Part shown: in pieces, positions 1 through 7,791 of the stretch
How the letters are laid out: the number at the start of each line of letters is the position of its first letter
Position numbering within the stretch: position 1 is the first letter of the stretch
Source: an uncultured Clostridium sp.
GTDB taxonomy: Bacteria; Bacillota; Clostridia; TANB77; CAG-508
Direction: 5' to 3'
Assembly (NCBI GenBank): GCA_900553125.1
Contig: USCB01000001.1
Location: 62,001-126,000, forward strand
DNA length: 64,000 nucleotides
Position numbers and translations under genes: made by a program
Notes under the pieces: generated by a model
Seen by the model: the letters and a program-made list of their open reading frames with translations, nothing else
Databases searched by the model: none
Told to the model about the DNA's origin: nothing

Positions 1-2
1 TT

Positions 3-707
3 GATAAGAAAAACCTAAGTGGTAAAATTTTTGTAATGTTTTTAAGTTATATAGATGGAAGAAAAAGCCCTAAAAATAGTGAAGAACTTTCGGAATTGTA
101 TTACAAATATAATTTGCTTATAGACGATGTTTCAAATATGATTTTGTGTAAAAATATAATGGGAATTAAAAACAATGGACAAGAACATGACGGAATGAAA
201 GGTTTTAGCAAAGCAAATGAACCGTTATATTTAACAATTTATAATTTGTCTAATATTCAAACTGTAAAAAACGATAAAAAATATAACAAAGTAATGGTCA
301 TGGAAAATCCAGCAGTTTTTATGGAAGTTGCGGAAAAATGTAAAATAAAAGATTTTCCTATGGTTTGTACTTATGGACAAGTAAAGCTTGCCGGAATTAT
401 TTTGTTAGATTTACTTGTAAATGCAGGTTTTAAAATATATTATTCTGGTGATATTGACCCAGAGGGAATGCAAATTGCAGATAAACTAAAAAATAGATAT
501 GGTAAAAATCTTGAATTTTTTGGATTTGATGAAGAAACATATTTAAGGAATATATCTGATGTTGAAATTTCAGATGAAAGACTAAATAAATTGAAGACAA
601 TTAAAAACATGAAAGATTTATGTGTAAATATTGAAAAAAATAAAAAAACAGCATATGAGGAAAAAAATATTGGAAGGATTATTGGATTCGTAGAAACCTT
701 AGCTTGA
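3..707 (+). CDS. Wadjet type II JetD-like protein (TIGR02679/DUF2399), 5' truncated by the window edge
   Basis: The reading frame is open to the first bases of the window, so only the C-terminal part is present; the first internal ATG (36) is not the true start. Visible motifs fit the DUF2399 Toprim-like domain of TIGR02679 proteins: an acidic strand around MENPAVF, a segment beginning MVCTYGQ, and YYSGDIDPEGMQIADKL, which carries the metal-binding DxD. In type II Wadjet systems this subunit is the nuclease that cuts circular plasmid DNA with the JetABC SMC complex. The partner genes would lie upstream, outside the window, so system membership is inferred. No gene downstream belongs to it. 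Confidence 0.72.
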   Translation, partial: DKKNLSGKIFVMFLSYIDGRKSPKNSEELSELYYKYNLLIDDVSNMILCKNIMGIKNNGQEHDGMKGFSKANEPLYLTIYNLSNIQTVKNDKKYNKVMVMENPAVFMEVAEKCKIKDFPMVCTYGQVKLAGIILLDLLVNAGFKIYYSGDIDPEGMQIADKLKNRYGKNLEFFGFDEETYLRNISDVEISDERLNKLKTIKNMKDLCVNIEKNKKTAYEEKNIGRIIGFVETLA

Positions 708-823
708 AAGACTTAGGTTGAATATTTGATGTCAATTTTACCAAATATATGCTTTATAATTAGGTGTACATAAAATAGACGATGGAATAAAAAAAAAGAA
801 TACACATTTTATCAACAAGAAAC

Positions 824-905
824 TGTGAATAACTTATACATTAAAACTATATATTTTAAAGTTATTCACAGAGTTATCCACATTATCCACATTTGTTGTG
901 GATAA
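824..905. other. Cluster of five DnaA boxes in an AT-rich intergenic region
   Basis: Matches to the DnaA box TTATNCACA lie at 862-870 (TTATTCACA, +), 874-882 (TTATCCACA, +), 883-891 (TTATCCACA, +), and inverted at 824-832 and 897-905 (TGTGGATAA). Three are perfect consensus. The gene-free stretch 708-1120 that holds them is extremely AT-rich, and its right half looks like an unwinding element. No dnaA, dnaN or rpmH is in the window, so it may be an origin distant from dnaA, a DnaA-titration/regulatory cluster, or the origin of an integrated replicon. Nothing else is recognisable there apart from the promoter before 1121. Confidence 0.75.
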
Positions 906-1061
906 GTAGATGACATAAACAACTAAACATAATGTAACAAAATAGACATAATTGTAATAATTTTGAAACAAAAGGACATTATTGAAAAAATATTGTAATA
1001 ATAGGTTACATTATTTGAGAATAAAATTATTAAATCTAAAAAATTCGACAAAAATATACTT

Positions 1062-1091
1062 TTAACGATAAAACAATTTAAAGCATATAAT
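1062..1091 (+). promoter_or_regulatory. Probable sigma-A promoter of the rhodanese gene
   Basis: TTAACG (1062-1067), an 18-bp spacer and a perfect TATAAT (1086-1091), about 30 bp before the start codon at 1121. The -35 element is weak (4 of 6 matches). Confidence 0.5.
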
Positions 1092-1120
1092 ATTATAAAA
1101 AGTATTATATGGAGGAAAAG

Positions 1121-1459
1121 ATGTTAGAAGAGATAAAGTATAAATTAAAAAGAAAATTGTTTAGACATATGGAAGCCTATGATATAACTTTAGATGAACT
1201 TATGGAAAAACAAATGAATGGTGCAGAGGTTATTGATGTTAGGAACGAAAGAGAATATAGTGAAAGCCATATTTTAGGAAGTATAAATGTACCGGAGTAT
1301 CAGATAAACGAAAGCTTTGAAAGAATTGTACCTAATAAAAATAAAGAAATTGTTGTGTATTGTTCAAGTGGTTTTAGGAGGACAAGTGCTTATAGGAAAG
1401 TGAGATGTTTAGGCTATAGGAATGTTTGGAATTTGTATGGGGGATTAGAGAATTATTAG
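1121..1459 (+). CDS. Single-domain rhodanese (sulfurtransferase-like) protein
   Basis: A small cytoplasmic rhodanese domain of about 112 residues. It shows VIDVRNEREYSESHILGS in the N-terminal half and the active-site loop CSSGFRRTS, with the catalytic cysteine that carries persulfide sulfur. Such stand-alone domains transfer sulfane sulfur, but the acceptor is not evident here. GGAGG at 1111-1115 lies five bases before the ATG at 1121; the upstream in-frame ATG (1109) overlaps this site and is unlikely to be used. It is monocistronic, with its own promoter and the hairpin at 1548-1595 downstream. Confidence 0.85.
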   Translation: MLEEIKYKLKRKLFRHMEAYDITLDELMEKQMNGAEVIDVRNEREYSESHILGSINVPEYQINESFERIVPNKNKEIVVYCSSGFRRTSAYRKVRCLGYRNVWNLYGGLENY

Positions 1460-1478
1460 TAAAAATATATAAAAAGTA

Positions 1479-1508
1479 TTGATTTTTATTAACAAAACAG
1501 TTTATACT
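1479..1508 (+). promoter_or_regulatory. Promoter-like sequence in front of a short terminated transcript
   Basis: TTGATT (1479-1484), 18-bp spacer, TATACT (1503-1508). Initiation near 1515 would run into the hairpin at 1548-1595 after about 80 nt, suggesting a short RNA or a tsaC leader. No start codon with a good ribosome binding site lies between. Confidence 0.35.
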
Positions 1509-1547
1509 AGGTATAGTAATAGTGAATATTTTACAAATTTTAGTAGT

Positions 1548-1595
1548 CAGCACAACTCCCCTTAATCGTTATATGATTGAGGGGAGTTTTCGCTG
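1548..1595 (+). terminator. Long GC-rich hairpin, probable terminator
   Basis: ACTCCCCTTAATC pairs with GATTGAGGGGAGT (1555-1587) around a 7-nt loop, extended after a small internal loop by CAGC/GCTG. The T tract is short (TTTT then CGC), so termination may be partial. It separates the rhodanese gene from tsaC. Confidence 0.6.
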
Positions 1596-1672
1596 TAAAA
1601 TTTAAAATACCCTCTAGAAAAAACAACTAAAATATGATAAAATACCCAATAATGAAAAGAAGGAAAAACAAA

Positions 1673-2278
1673 ATGAAAAGATATAACAAAAATCAAATAG
1701 AAGAATTATCCAAGCTATTAAAAAATAATGGAGTAATAAGTGTACCAACAGACACAGTATATGGAATATGTGGTAGTATAAACTCACCAGAAGCACAAAC
1801 AAAATTAAAAGAAATAAAGAAAAGGCCTGAAAGCAAACTATTTCCAATAATGTGTGCAGATATAGAGCAAATAAAAAGTATAGCAATAGTAGATAATAAA
1901 TCAAAGAAAATAATAAAAGAATTTATGCCTGGACCAATAACAATAGTTTTAAGAAAAAATGAAAAATTACCTGAATACATAAATAATGGAAAAGAAACAA
2001 TTGCCATAAGAATGGCAACATCAAATGAATTAAAAGAATTAATAAAAAGTTTAGGATGCCCTGTATTTATGACAAGTGCAAACAAAAGTGGAGAAGAAGT
2101 TTGCAAAAATTTAGAAGAAATAGAGAAAAATTGCCTTGATTTAGATGGAATGTTAGAGGGAACAGTATCATTTGGACAAGCAAGTACAATAGTTGATTGT
2201 ACATCAAATGAAATAAAAATATTAAGAAAAGGGCCAATTTCAGAAAATGAAATTATAAAAGCCTTAAATAAAACATAA
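1673..2278 (+). CDS. tsaC: L-threonylcarbamoyladenylate synthase (YrdC/Sua5 family)
   Basis: Makes threonylcarbamoyl-AMP from threonine, bicarbonate and ATP, the first step of t6A37 modification of ANN-decoding tRNAs. The product is about 201 residues, the short form with only the YrdC domain and no Sua5 tail. Characteristic segments are SVPTDTVYGICG near the N-terminus, KKRPESKLFP, and SANKSGE for nucleotide binding. The ATG at 1673 was chosen because GAAGGA lies 8 nt upstream; in-frame ATGs at 1634 and 1652 have poor sites. lepA begins 16 nt after its stop, so the two are probably cotranscribed. Confidence 0.9.
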   Translation: MKRYNKNQIEELSKLLKNNGVISVPTDTVYGICGSINSPEAQTKLKEIKKRPESKLFPIMCADIEQIKSIAIVDNKSKKIIKEFMPGPITIVLRKNEKLPEYINNGKETIAIRMATSNELKELIKSLGCPVFMTSANKSGEEVCKNLEEIEKNCLDLDGMLEGTVSFGQASTIVDCTSNEIKILRKGPISENEIIKALNKT

Positions 2279-2294
2279 AAGGAGAAAAATATTT

Positions 2295-4124
2295 ATGCAA
2301 GAAAAAAATCAATACCAAAAATATATAAGAAATTTTAGCATAGTAGCACACATAGACCACGGAAAATCAACACTAGCAGATAGACTAATAGAGCTTACAG
2401 GTGCATTGTCTAAAAGAGAAATGGAAGAACAAATTTTAGACAATATGGAGATAGAAAGAGAAAGAGGAATAACAATAAAAGCACAATCTGTAAGAATGAA
2501 ATATAAGGCAAAAGATGGTCAAGAATATACATTTAATTTAATAGACACACCAGGACACGTAGACTTTAACTACGAGGTATCAAGAAGTTTAGCTGCGTGT
2601 GATGGAGCAATACTAATTGTAGATAGCACACAAGGGGTAGAAGCCCAAACACTTGCAAATGTATATCTTGCAATAGACAACAACCTAGAAATTTTGCCAG
2701 TAATAAACAAAATAGATTTACCTAGTAGCAGACCTGAAGAAACACAAAAAGAAATAGAAGATATAATAGGAATCCCGGCAGAAGGATGTCCTTGCATATC
2801 GGCCAAAACAGGTTTAAATGTAGAACAAGTTCTAGAAAAGATAGTAACAGACTTGCCAGCTCCAAAAGGAGATGAAGAAGCAAAAACAAAGTGCCTAATA
2901 TTTGATTCATATTACGACAATTACAAAGGTGCTGTAGCATATGTAAGAGTAATGGATGGAACTGTTAAAGTAGGTGACGAAATAAGACTTATGCAAGCCA
3001 ATAAAGTTTTCACTGTAACAGAACTTGGATATTTTGCACCAGGCTCATATATGCCAGGAAATGAGCTAAAAGCAGGAGAAGTTGGTTATATTGCAGCAAG
3101 TATAAAAAGCCTATCTGAAATACATGTTGGAGATACAATCACATTAAATCAAAATCCAGCAGATGAACCATTAAAAGGATACAAAAAAGTACAACCAATG
3201 GTATATTGTGGAATTTATCCAATAGATGGAAGTCAATTTGAGGCTTTAAAATTAGCATTAGAAAAATTAAAGCTAAATGATGCAGCACTAGAATTTGAAC
3301 AAGAAACCTCAGTAGCATTAGGTTATGGTTTTAGATGTGGATTTTTGGGATTACTTCACCTAGAGATAATAGAAGAAAGATTAGACAGAGAATTTGACTT
3401 AGGATTAATTACAACAGCACCATCTGTTATATATAAAGTCCATAAAACAAATGGGGAAGTTTTAGATATTTATAATCCGGGAGATTTACCACCACAAGGA
3501 GAAATATCATTTATAGAAGAGCCAATTGTACGAGCAAAAATTTTAACACCAAAAGACTATGTTGGTGGAATAATGGAAATGTGCCAAAATAGACGTGGAA
3601 ATTATATTGATATGAAATACTTAGACGAAACAAGAGTAGAATTAATCTATGATATGCCTTTAAATGAAATAATTTATGACTTTTTTGATAATTTAAAATC
3701 AAAAACAAAAGGTTATGCATCATTTGATTATGAGTTTAAAGAATACAAAGAGGCAAAACTTGTTAAATTAGATATACACGTAAATGGGGAAGCTGTTGAT
3801 GCTTTATCATTTATAGTTCACAAAGATATGGCATATTCAAGAGGAAGAAAAATGGTAGAAAAGCTAAAAACAGTCATACCAAGACATTTATTTACTATTC
3901 CACTTCAAGCAGTTGTTGGAGGTAGTATAATTGCAAGAGAAACAATATCAGCATTAAGAAAAGACGTACTTGCAAAATGTTATGGTGGAGATATTACAAG
4001 AAAGAAAAAATTGCTTGAAAAACAGAAAAAAGGTAAAGCAAGAATGAGACAAATCGGAAAAGTTGAAATGCCACAAGAGGCGTTTTTATCAGTATTAAAA
4101 TTAGATGATGAGGAGAAAAAATGA
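2295..4124 (+). CDS. lepA: Elongation factor 4 (LepA), ribosome-associated GTPase
   Basis: Translational GTPase that acts on ribosomes and affects initiation and back-translocation. At 609 residues it has full family length. G1 AHIDHGKST is at about residues 18-26, switch II is DTPGHVDF, and G4 is NKID. The C-terminal half has the EF-G-like domain V and the LepA-specific end rich in Lys/Arg (KKKLLEKQKKGKARMRQIG). AGGAG lies upstream of the ATG. The stop overlaps the trmL start (ATGA), indicating translational coupling. Confidence 0.98.
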   Translation: MQEKNQYQKYIRNFSIVAHIDHGKSTLADRLIELTGALSKREMEEQILDNMEIERERGITIKAQSVRMKYKAKDGQEYTFNLIDTPGHVDFNYEVSRSLAACDGAILIVDSTQGVEAQTLANVYLAIDNNLEILPVINKIDLPSSRPEETQKEIEDIIGIPAEGCPCISAKTGLNVEQVLEKIVTDLPAPKGDEEAKTKCLIFDSYYDNYKGAVAYVRVMDGTVKVGDEIRLMQANKVFTVTELGYFAPGSYMPGNELKAGEVGYIAASIKSLSEIHVGDTITLNQNPADEPLKGYKKVQPMVYCGIYPIDGSQFEALKLALEKLKLNDAALEFEQETSVALGYGFRCGFLGLLHLEIIEERLDREFDLGLITTAPSVIYKVHKTNGEVLDIYNPGDLPPQGEISFIEEPIVRAKILTPKDYVGGIMEMCQNRRGNYIDMKYLDETRVELIYDMPLNEIIYDFFDNLKSKTKGYASFDYEFKEYKEAKLVKLDIHVNGEAVDALSFIVHKDMAYSRGRKMVEKLKTVIPRHLFTIPLQAVVGGSIIARETISALRKDVLAKCYGGDITRKKKLLEKQKKGKARMRQIGKVEMPQEAFLSVLKLDDEEKK

Positions 4125-4624
4125 AACTAAATATAGTAATGGTAGAACCAGAAATACCACAAAATACAGGAAATATAGCAAGAACATGTGCAATAACAGG
4201 AGCAAAACTACATCTTGTACATCCATTAGGATTTAAACTAGATGAAAAATCATTAAAAAGAGCGGGACTAGATTATTGGGATAAATTAAATATCGAAGAA
4301 CATAATTCGCTTGAAGAATTTTTGGAAAAATATAAACCAGAAGAAAATAACATGTTTTTCGCAACAACAAAAGGAAAAACAAAATATACAGATATTAATT
4401 ATTCTAATATGGAGGAAGTATTTGTTTTATACGGAAAAGAAACAAAAGGTTTACCAGAATGGTTATTAGAAAAATACTTGAATGCCAAAACAATAAGAAT
4501 ACCAATGCTTCCAACACTTAGATCATTAAATTTATCAAATTCGGTTGCAATTATTACTTATGAGATTTTAAGGCAAAAGAATTTTGAGGATTTACAAAAA
4601 GTGAGTAATTATTTTGATGAGTAA
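4121..4624 (+). CDS. trmL: tRNA (cytidine/uridine-34 2'-O)-methyltransferase TrmL (SPOUT)
   Basis: A SPOUT-fold methyltransferase that uses S-adenosylmethionine to methylate the 2'-OH of wobble nucleotide 34 in tRNA-Leu. At 167 residues it matches the family size. Diagnostic segments are IPQNTGNIARTC near the N-terminus, LYGKETKGLPEWLL, and the knot region IPMLPTLRSLNLSNSVAI at the C-terminus. Its start overlaps the lepA stop, extending a tsaC-lepA-trmL translation operon. Confidence 0.95.
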   Translation: MKLNIVMVEPEIPQNTGNIARTCAITGAKLHLVHPLGFKLDEKSLKRAGLDYWDKLNIEEHNSLEEFLEKYKPEENNMFFATTKGKTKYTDINYSNMEEVFVLYGKETKGLPEWLLEKYLNAKTIRIPMLPTLRSLNLSNSVAIITYEILRQKNFEDLQKVSNYFDE

Positions 4625-4650
4625 AATTATAATATAAAGGAATGAGTAAA

Positions 4651-4998
4651 ATGAGTAATGAAGAATTAAAAAAAGAACTCAATGCTTTAAGTAAAAAAAG
4701 TAGTGTTGAAGAATTACAAAAATATATTAAAGACATGATTGAAACAAGAGGCTTTAAAAATAGTTTATTAGAAAGAATGGTTTTATTAACAGAAGAAATA
4801 GGAGAATTGGCCAAAGAAGTAAGAAAGACAGACAATAATTTAGCTATTGATATAAATAAAGAATATAATTCCAATCTAGAAAATGAAATAACAGATGTTT
4901 TTATATGTTTAATGGGAATGTGTGAGTTAATTGATATGGATATTGTTGAGGGTTTAAAAAAGAAGGAAAAAATTAATTTTGAAAGAATTTGGAAATAA
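4651..4998 (+). CDS. MazG-like nucleotide pyrophosphohydrolase
   Basis: A small all-alpha NTP pyrophosphohydrolase domain of the MazG/dUTPase superfamily, about 115 residues. The metal-binding pattern is visible: LTEEIGELAKEV (ExxE) followed by ENEITDVFICL (ExxD). Such enzymes remove non-canonical or excess NTPs, but substrate cannot be predicted. The second ATG (4651) is preferred because AAAGGA at 4636-4641 is 9 nt upstream; the first ATG (4642) directly abuts the site. It is the last gene before the terminator at 5005. Confidence 0.8.
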   Translation: MSNEELKKELNALSKKSSVEELQKYIKDMIETRGFKNSLLERMVLLTEEIGELAKEVRKTDNNLAIDINKEYNSNLENEITDVFICLMGMCELIDMDIVEGLKKKEKINFERIWK

Positions 4999-5004
4999 AA
5001 ATAG

Positions 5005-5038
5005 TGAATGACTTTTATTTTTTGATTAAAGTCATTCA
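5005..5038 (+). terminator. Rho-independent terminator
   Basis: TGAATGACTTT pairs with AAAGTCATTCA (11 bp, 12-nt loop), followed by ATATTTTTAT. It ends the tsaC-MazG transcript and shares two bases with the palindrome beginning at 5037. Confidence 0.75.
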
Positions 5039-5089
5039 ATATTTTTATACAAAATTATATTTTAAATATAATTTTGTATAAAAATATTG
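5037..5089. repeat. Perfect 53-bp AT-rich palindrome (26-bp arms, 1-nt centre)
   Basis: Positions 5037-5062 are the exact reverse complement of 5064-5089, with a single T at 5063. The arms contain ATTTTTATAC and its complement. The right end supplies the first three bases of the -35 box of the next promoter, so a cruciform or a bound protein could affect its use. No second copy was noticed in the window. Confidence 0.9.
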
Positions 5090-5115
5090 AAAAAACATCA
5101 TAAAAATAGTATAAT
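5087..5115 (+). promoter_or_regulatory. Sigma-A promoter of the AAA/DUF4143 gene
   Basis: TTGAAA (5087-5092), 17-bp spacer, perfect TATAAT (5110-5115). The -35 box overlaps the right end of the 53-bp palindrome. Confidence 0.75.
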
Positions 5116-5150
5116 ATAAATATAATAAAGTACAGATGGAGGAGGATAAT

Positions 5151-6416
5151 ATGGGAACTTATATAAAAAGAAGCATAGAAAAAAAGTTAGAAGAACTAGA
5201 AAAAGCATTTCCAGTAATAATGATTACAGGCTCAAGACAAGTCGGAAAAACAACACTATTAACAATACTACAAAAAGAGGAAAAAAATAAAATAAACTAT
5301 GTATCATTAGACAATATACAAACAAGAGCCTTAGCAATAGAAGACCCAGAACTATTTCTAGACAAATACAAAATGCCACTAATAATAGATGAATTCCAAT
5401 ATGCTCCAGACTTATTATCATATATAAAAATAATAGTAGATAAAAAAAGACAAGAATACTTAGAAAATGAAGAAGTCAGTCCATGTGGTTTATATTATTT
5501 AACAGGTTCACAAGTATTTCATACAATGAAAAATGTAAGTGAATCATTAGCAGGTAGAGTAGGAATGCTAGAGTTATATCCATTATCAAATAGAGAAATA
5601 GAAAAGAAAAAAGATGAATTATTTTTGCCATCATACGAAAAAATAGAAAATAGAGAAAAGCTAGAACGAAAAGAAATAGACGAAATATTTGAAAAAATTC
5701 TAAAAGGTGGATATCCAGAGCTATATTCAAATCCAAATATAGAACCAAGAGATTTTTTTGAAACATATATAAAAACATATATAGAAAGAGATATAAGAGA
5801 GCTAATAAATGTAAAAGACGAAATAAAATTCTTGAAATTTGTTGAATCAGTAGCAGTAAGAACAGGTCAAGAACTAAATATAAATGATATTTCAAAATCA
5901 ATAGAAATAAATAATATGACGGCTCAAAATTGGTTATCGATACTAGTAAATACTGGAATTGTATATTTACTGCAACCTTATTACAATAACAATATTTCAA
6001 GGATTGTAAAAAGACCAAAAATATATTTCCTGGATACCGGTTTAGCATGTTTTTTAGCTGGTTACATGGATAGTAAAACTTTAGAAAAAAGTGCATTTAA
6101 TGGAGCTATTTTTGAAACATATGTTGTAACTGAGATTATAAAATCATTTACCAATCAGGGGTTAGACAGTAAAAAATATTTATATTATTATAGAGATAAT
6201 AACGGGAAGGAAATTGACCTTTTAATTATATATGATAATACTGTATATCCTATCGAGATAAAAAAGAGTTATAATCCTGGAAAACAAGCTATAAAAAATT
6301 TTGATGTTGTAGAAAAATTTGGTATGCCAGTTGGAAATGGTGGAGTAATTTGTTTAAATAAAGAAATTTTTCCAGTAGATAAAAATAATAATTTAATACC
6401 GATAGAATTAATTTAA
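5151..6416 (+). CDS. AAA family ATPase with C-terminal DUF4143
   Basis: Two-domain protein of about 421 residues. An N-terminal AAA_14-type P-loop carries Walker A GSRQVGKTT and Walker B LIIDEFQYAP. The C-terminal DUF4143 region has a nuclease-like fold with DLLIIYDNTVYPIEIKKS, resembling a PD-(D/E)xK core. The family is common, often in many paralogues, in gut anaerobes; its function is unknown and it behaves like accessory DNA. GGAGGAGG at 5138-5145 fixes the start at 5151 rather than 5136. It has its own promoter beside the palindrome. Confidence 0.85.
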   Translation: MGTYIKRSIEKKLEELEKAFPVIMITGSRQVGKTTLLTILQKEEKNKINYVSLDNIQTRALAIEDPELFLDKYKMPLIIDEFQYAPDLLSYIKIIVDKKRQEYLENEEVSPCGLYYLTGSQVFHTMKNVSESLAGRVGMLELYPLSNREIEKKKDELFLPSYEKIENREKLERKEIDEIFEKILKGGYPELYSNPNIEPRDFFETYIKTYIERDIRELINVKDEIKFLKFVESVAVRTGQELNINDISKSIEINNMTAQNWLSILVNTGIVYLLQPYYNNNISRIVKRPKIYFLDTGLACFLAGYMDSKTLEKSAFNGAIFETYVVTEIIKSFTNQGLDSKKYLYYYRDNNGKEIDLLIIYDNTVYPIEIKKSYNPGKQAIKNFDVVEKFGMPVGNGGVICLNKEIFPVDKNNNLIPIELI

Positions 6417-6466
6417 TAATTACTTGAACATTAAATAAAAAAATGTTATCATAATAAAAAATAATT

Positions 6467-6495
6467 GCCCCATTGGGACCGGGTCTTAATGGAAC
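6467..6495. repeat. REP-like element fragment (CCCCATTGGGACCGGGTCTT)
   Basis: A GC-rich island in AT-rich DNA, containing CCCATTGGGACCGG followed by GTCTTAATGG. It closely matches the element after ligA (38934) and is related to the GGGGACGGTTCTT hairpins at 53327 and 54114. Only one arm is present, so it looks like a degraded copy. Confidence 0.6.
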
Positions 6496-6510
6496 AAAAG
6501 GAGAAAAAAC

Positions 6511-7305
6511 ATGCAACAAATAACCAGCAAAGAAAACCAAATAATTAAGCACATAATAAAACTCAAAGAAAAAAAATACCGAAAAGAATACAATGAATAT
6601 ATAATAGAGGGTGCAAAAATAGTACAAGAAGCAATACAAGAAAAAGCAACAATAAAACAAATAATAATAAGCGAAAATTCAATAAATACGGAACTAATAC
6701 AAAAACACTTAAAAGAAGAATTAAAAAAAATAAACTATATCCAAGTGCCACAAAATATATTCAAACTAATATCAGAAGTAGAAAAGCCACAAGGGGTACT
6801 TGCGATAATTGAAAAAAACAATAAGGGCGAAGATATAAACCTAAATCAGGAAATAATACTTGCACTAGATGATTTACAAGATCCTGGAAATTTAGGAACG
6901 ATAATAAGAACGGCAGACAGTGTAGGATTAAAACAAATTCTAATATCAAAAGGAACAACTGACCCCTACAATCCAAAAGTAATTCGTTCAACAATGGGAG
7001 CAATATTTAGAGTAAATATTATAGAATGTGAAAATTTAAAAGAAACATTAAAGAAATTACAAAATAATAATTTTAAAGTAATGGTAACAGACTTAAATAC
7101 AGATAAATCAATTTATGATATAAAATTACAGAAAAATGTTATAATAATAGGAAATGAAGCAAATGGAGTATCAGAAGAAATAAAACAGATGGCAGACACA
7201 AGAGTAGTAATTCCAATGTTTGGAAAAACTGAAAGTTTAAATGCATCTGTTGCAACAGGGGTAATTTTATATGAATATGTAAGACAAAAATTAAAATATA
7301 ACTAA
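6511..7305 (+). CDS. TrmH/SpoU family RNA 2'-O-methyltransferase
   Basis: A SPOUT methyltransferase of 264 residues with an N-terminal RNA-binding substrate domain (about residues 1-90) and a C-terminal catalytic knot. Motifs are LALDDLQDPGNLGTIIRTAD (motif 1), IIGNEANGVSEE (motif 2) and IPMFGKTESLNASVATGV (motif 3). Relatives methylate 23S rRNA (for example RlmB-type or TsnR-type enzymes); the exact target cannot be assigned. The start is supported by AAAAGGAG. It is followed within 20 nt by 7324 and probably starts a three-gene operon. Confidence 0.92.
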   Translation: MQQITSKENQIIKHIIKLKEKKYRKEYNEYIIEGAKIVQEAIQEKATIKQIIISENSINTELIQKHLKEELKKINYIQVPQNIFKLISEVEKPQGVLAIIEKNNKGEDINLNQEIILALDDLQDPGNLGTIIRTADSVGLKQILISKGTTDPYNPKVIRSTMGAIFRVNIIECENLKETLKKLQNNNFKVMVTDLNTDKSIYDIKLQKNVIIIGNEANGVSEEIKQMADTRVVIPMFGKTESLNASVATGVILYEYVRQKLKYN

Positions 7306-7323
7306 AGAAAGGTAGAAAATACA

Positions 7324-7791
7324 ATGGAAAAAGATAATAAAAATGCCTATTCAGAAGTAATAGAAATATTAAAATTTTTAGATGATGAGGAAAAACTAGA
7401 GGCGCTTCCAATAGAAATGTTGGAGGTTTTAAAGTCAAAGGCAAATCCTGAATATAAACCTCAAATTTCAAAAGATATACCATTAGATGAACAAAATTTA
7501 CAGCCAGAAACACTAGCTATTCTAACATGGATTGCTGTAAAATATTGGAATGGTAATATTGATGTAAATGAAAGTGCACAACTATCAAAAAATGAAGATA
7601 TAAAAGAAGAGATAGCGACTGATGTAAATGAGGAAGATGAGCCAAAAATTGAAATAGAGGAAAATATTAATGAAGAAAAACTACCAGTAGTATACGAACA
7701 TTTTAAATGGTATCAAAAACTAAAATTGAAGATAGTAGAATTTTTTAGTAAAATTTTTAGAAGAAAAGAGAGGGAAGAAAATACTTTATGA
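7324..7791 (+). CDS. Hypothetical acidic protein
   Basis: Not recognised. A 155-residue soluble protein with a mixed N-terminal part, a highly acidic middle (about residues 95-125, rich in Glu and Asp), and a basic, aromatic C-terminus ending in FRRKEREENTL. There is no signal peptide or membrane segment. It overlaps 7788 by 4 nt (ATGA), so it is translationally coupled to the membrane protein that follows and the two may work together. Confidence 0.7.
   Translation: MEKDNKNAYSEVIEILKFLDDEEKLEALPIEMLEVLKSKANPEYKPQISKDIPLDEQNLQPETLAILTWIAVKYWNGNIDVNESAQLSKNEDIKEEIATDVNEEDEPKIEIEENINEEKLPVVYEHFKWYQKLKLKIVEFFSKIFRRKEREENTL

Noticed and set aside
1614..1904. Long hydrophobic reading frames on the strand opposite AT-rich genes (also 5476-6096, 27390-27659 and others)
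   Set aside because: Leu/Phe/Tyr-rich shadows of well-supported + strand genes; no ribosome binding sites and no family motifs.
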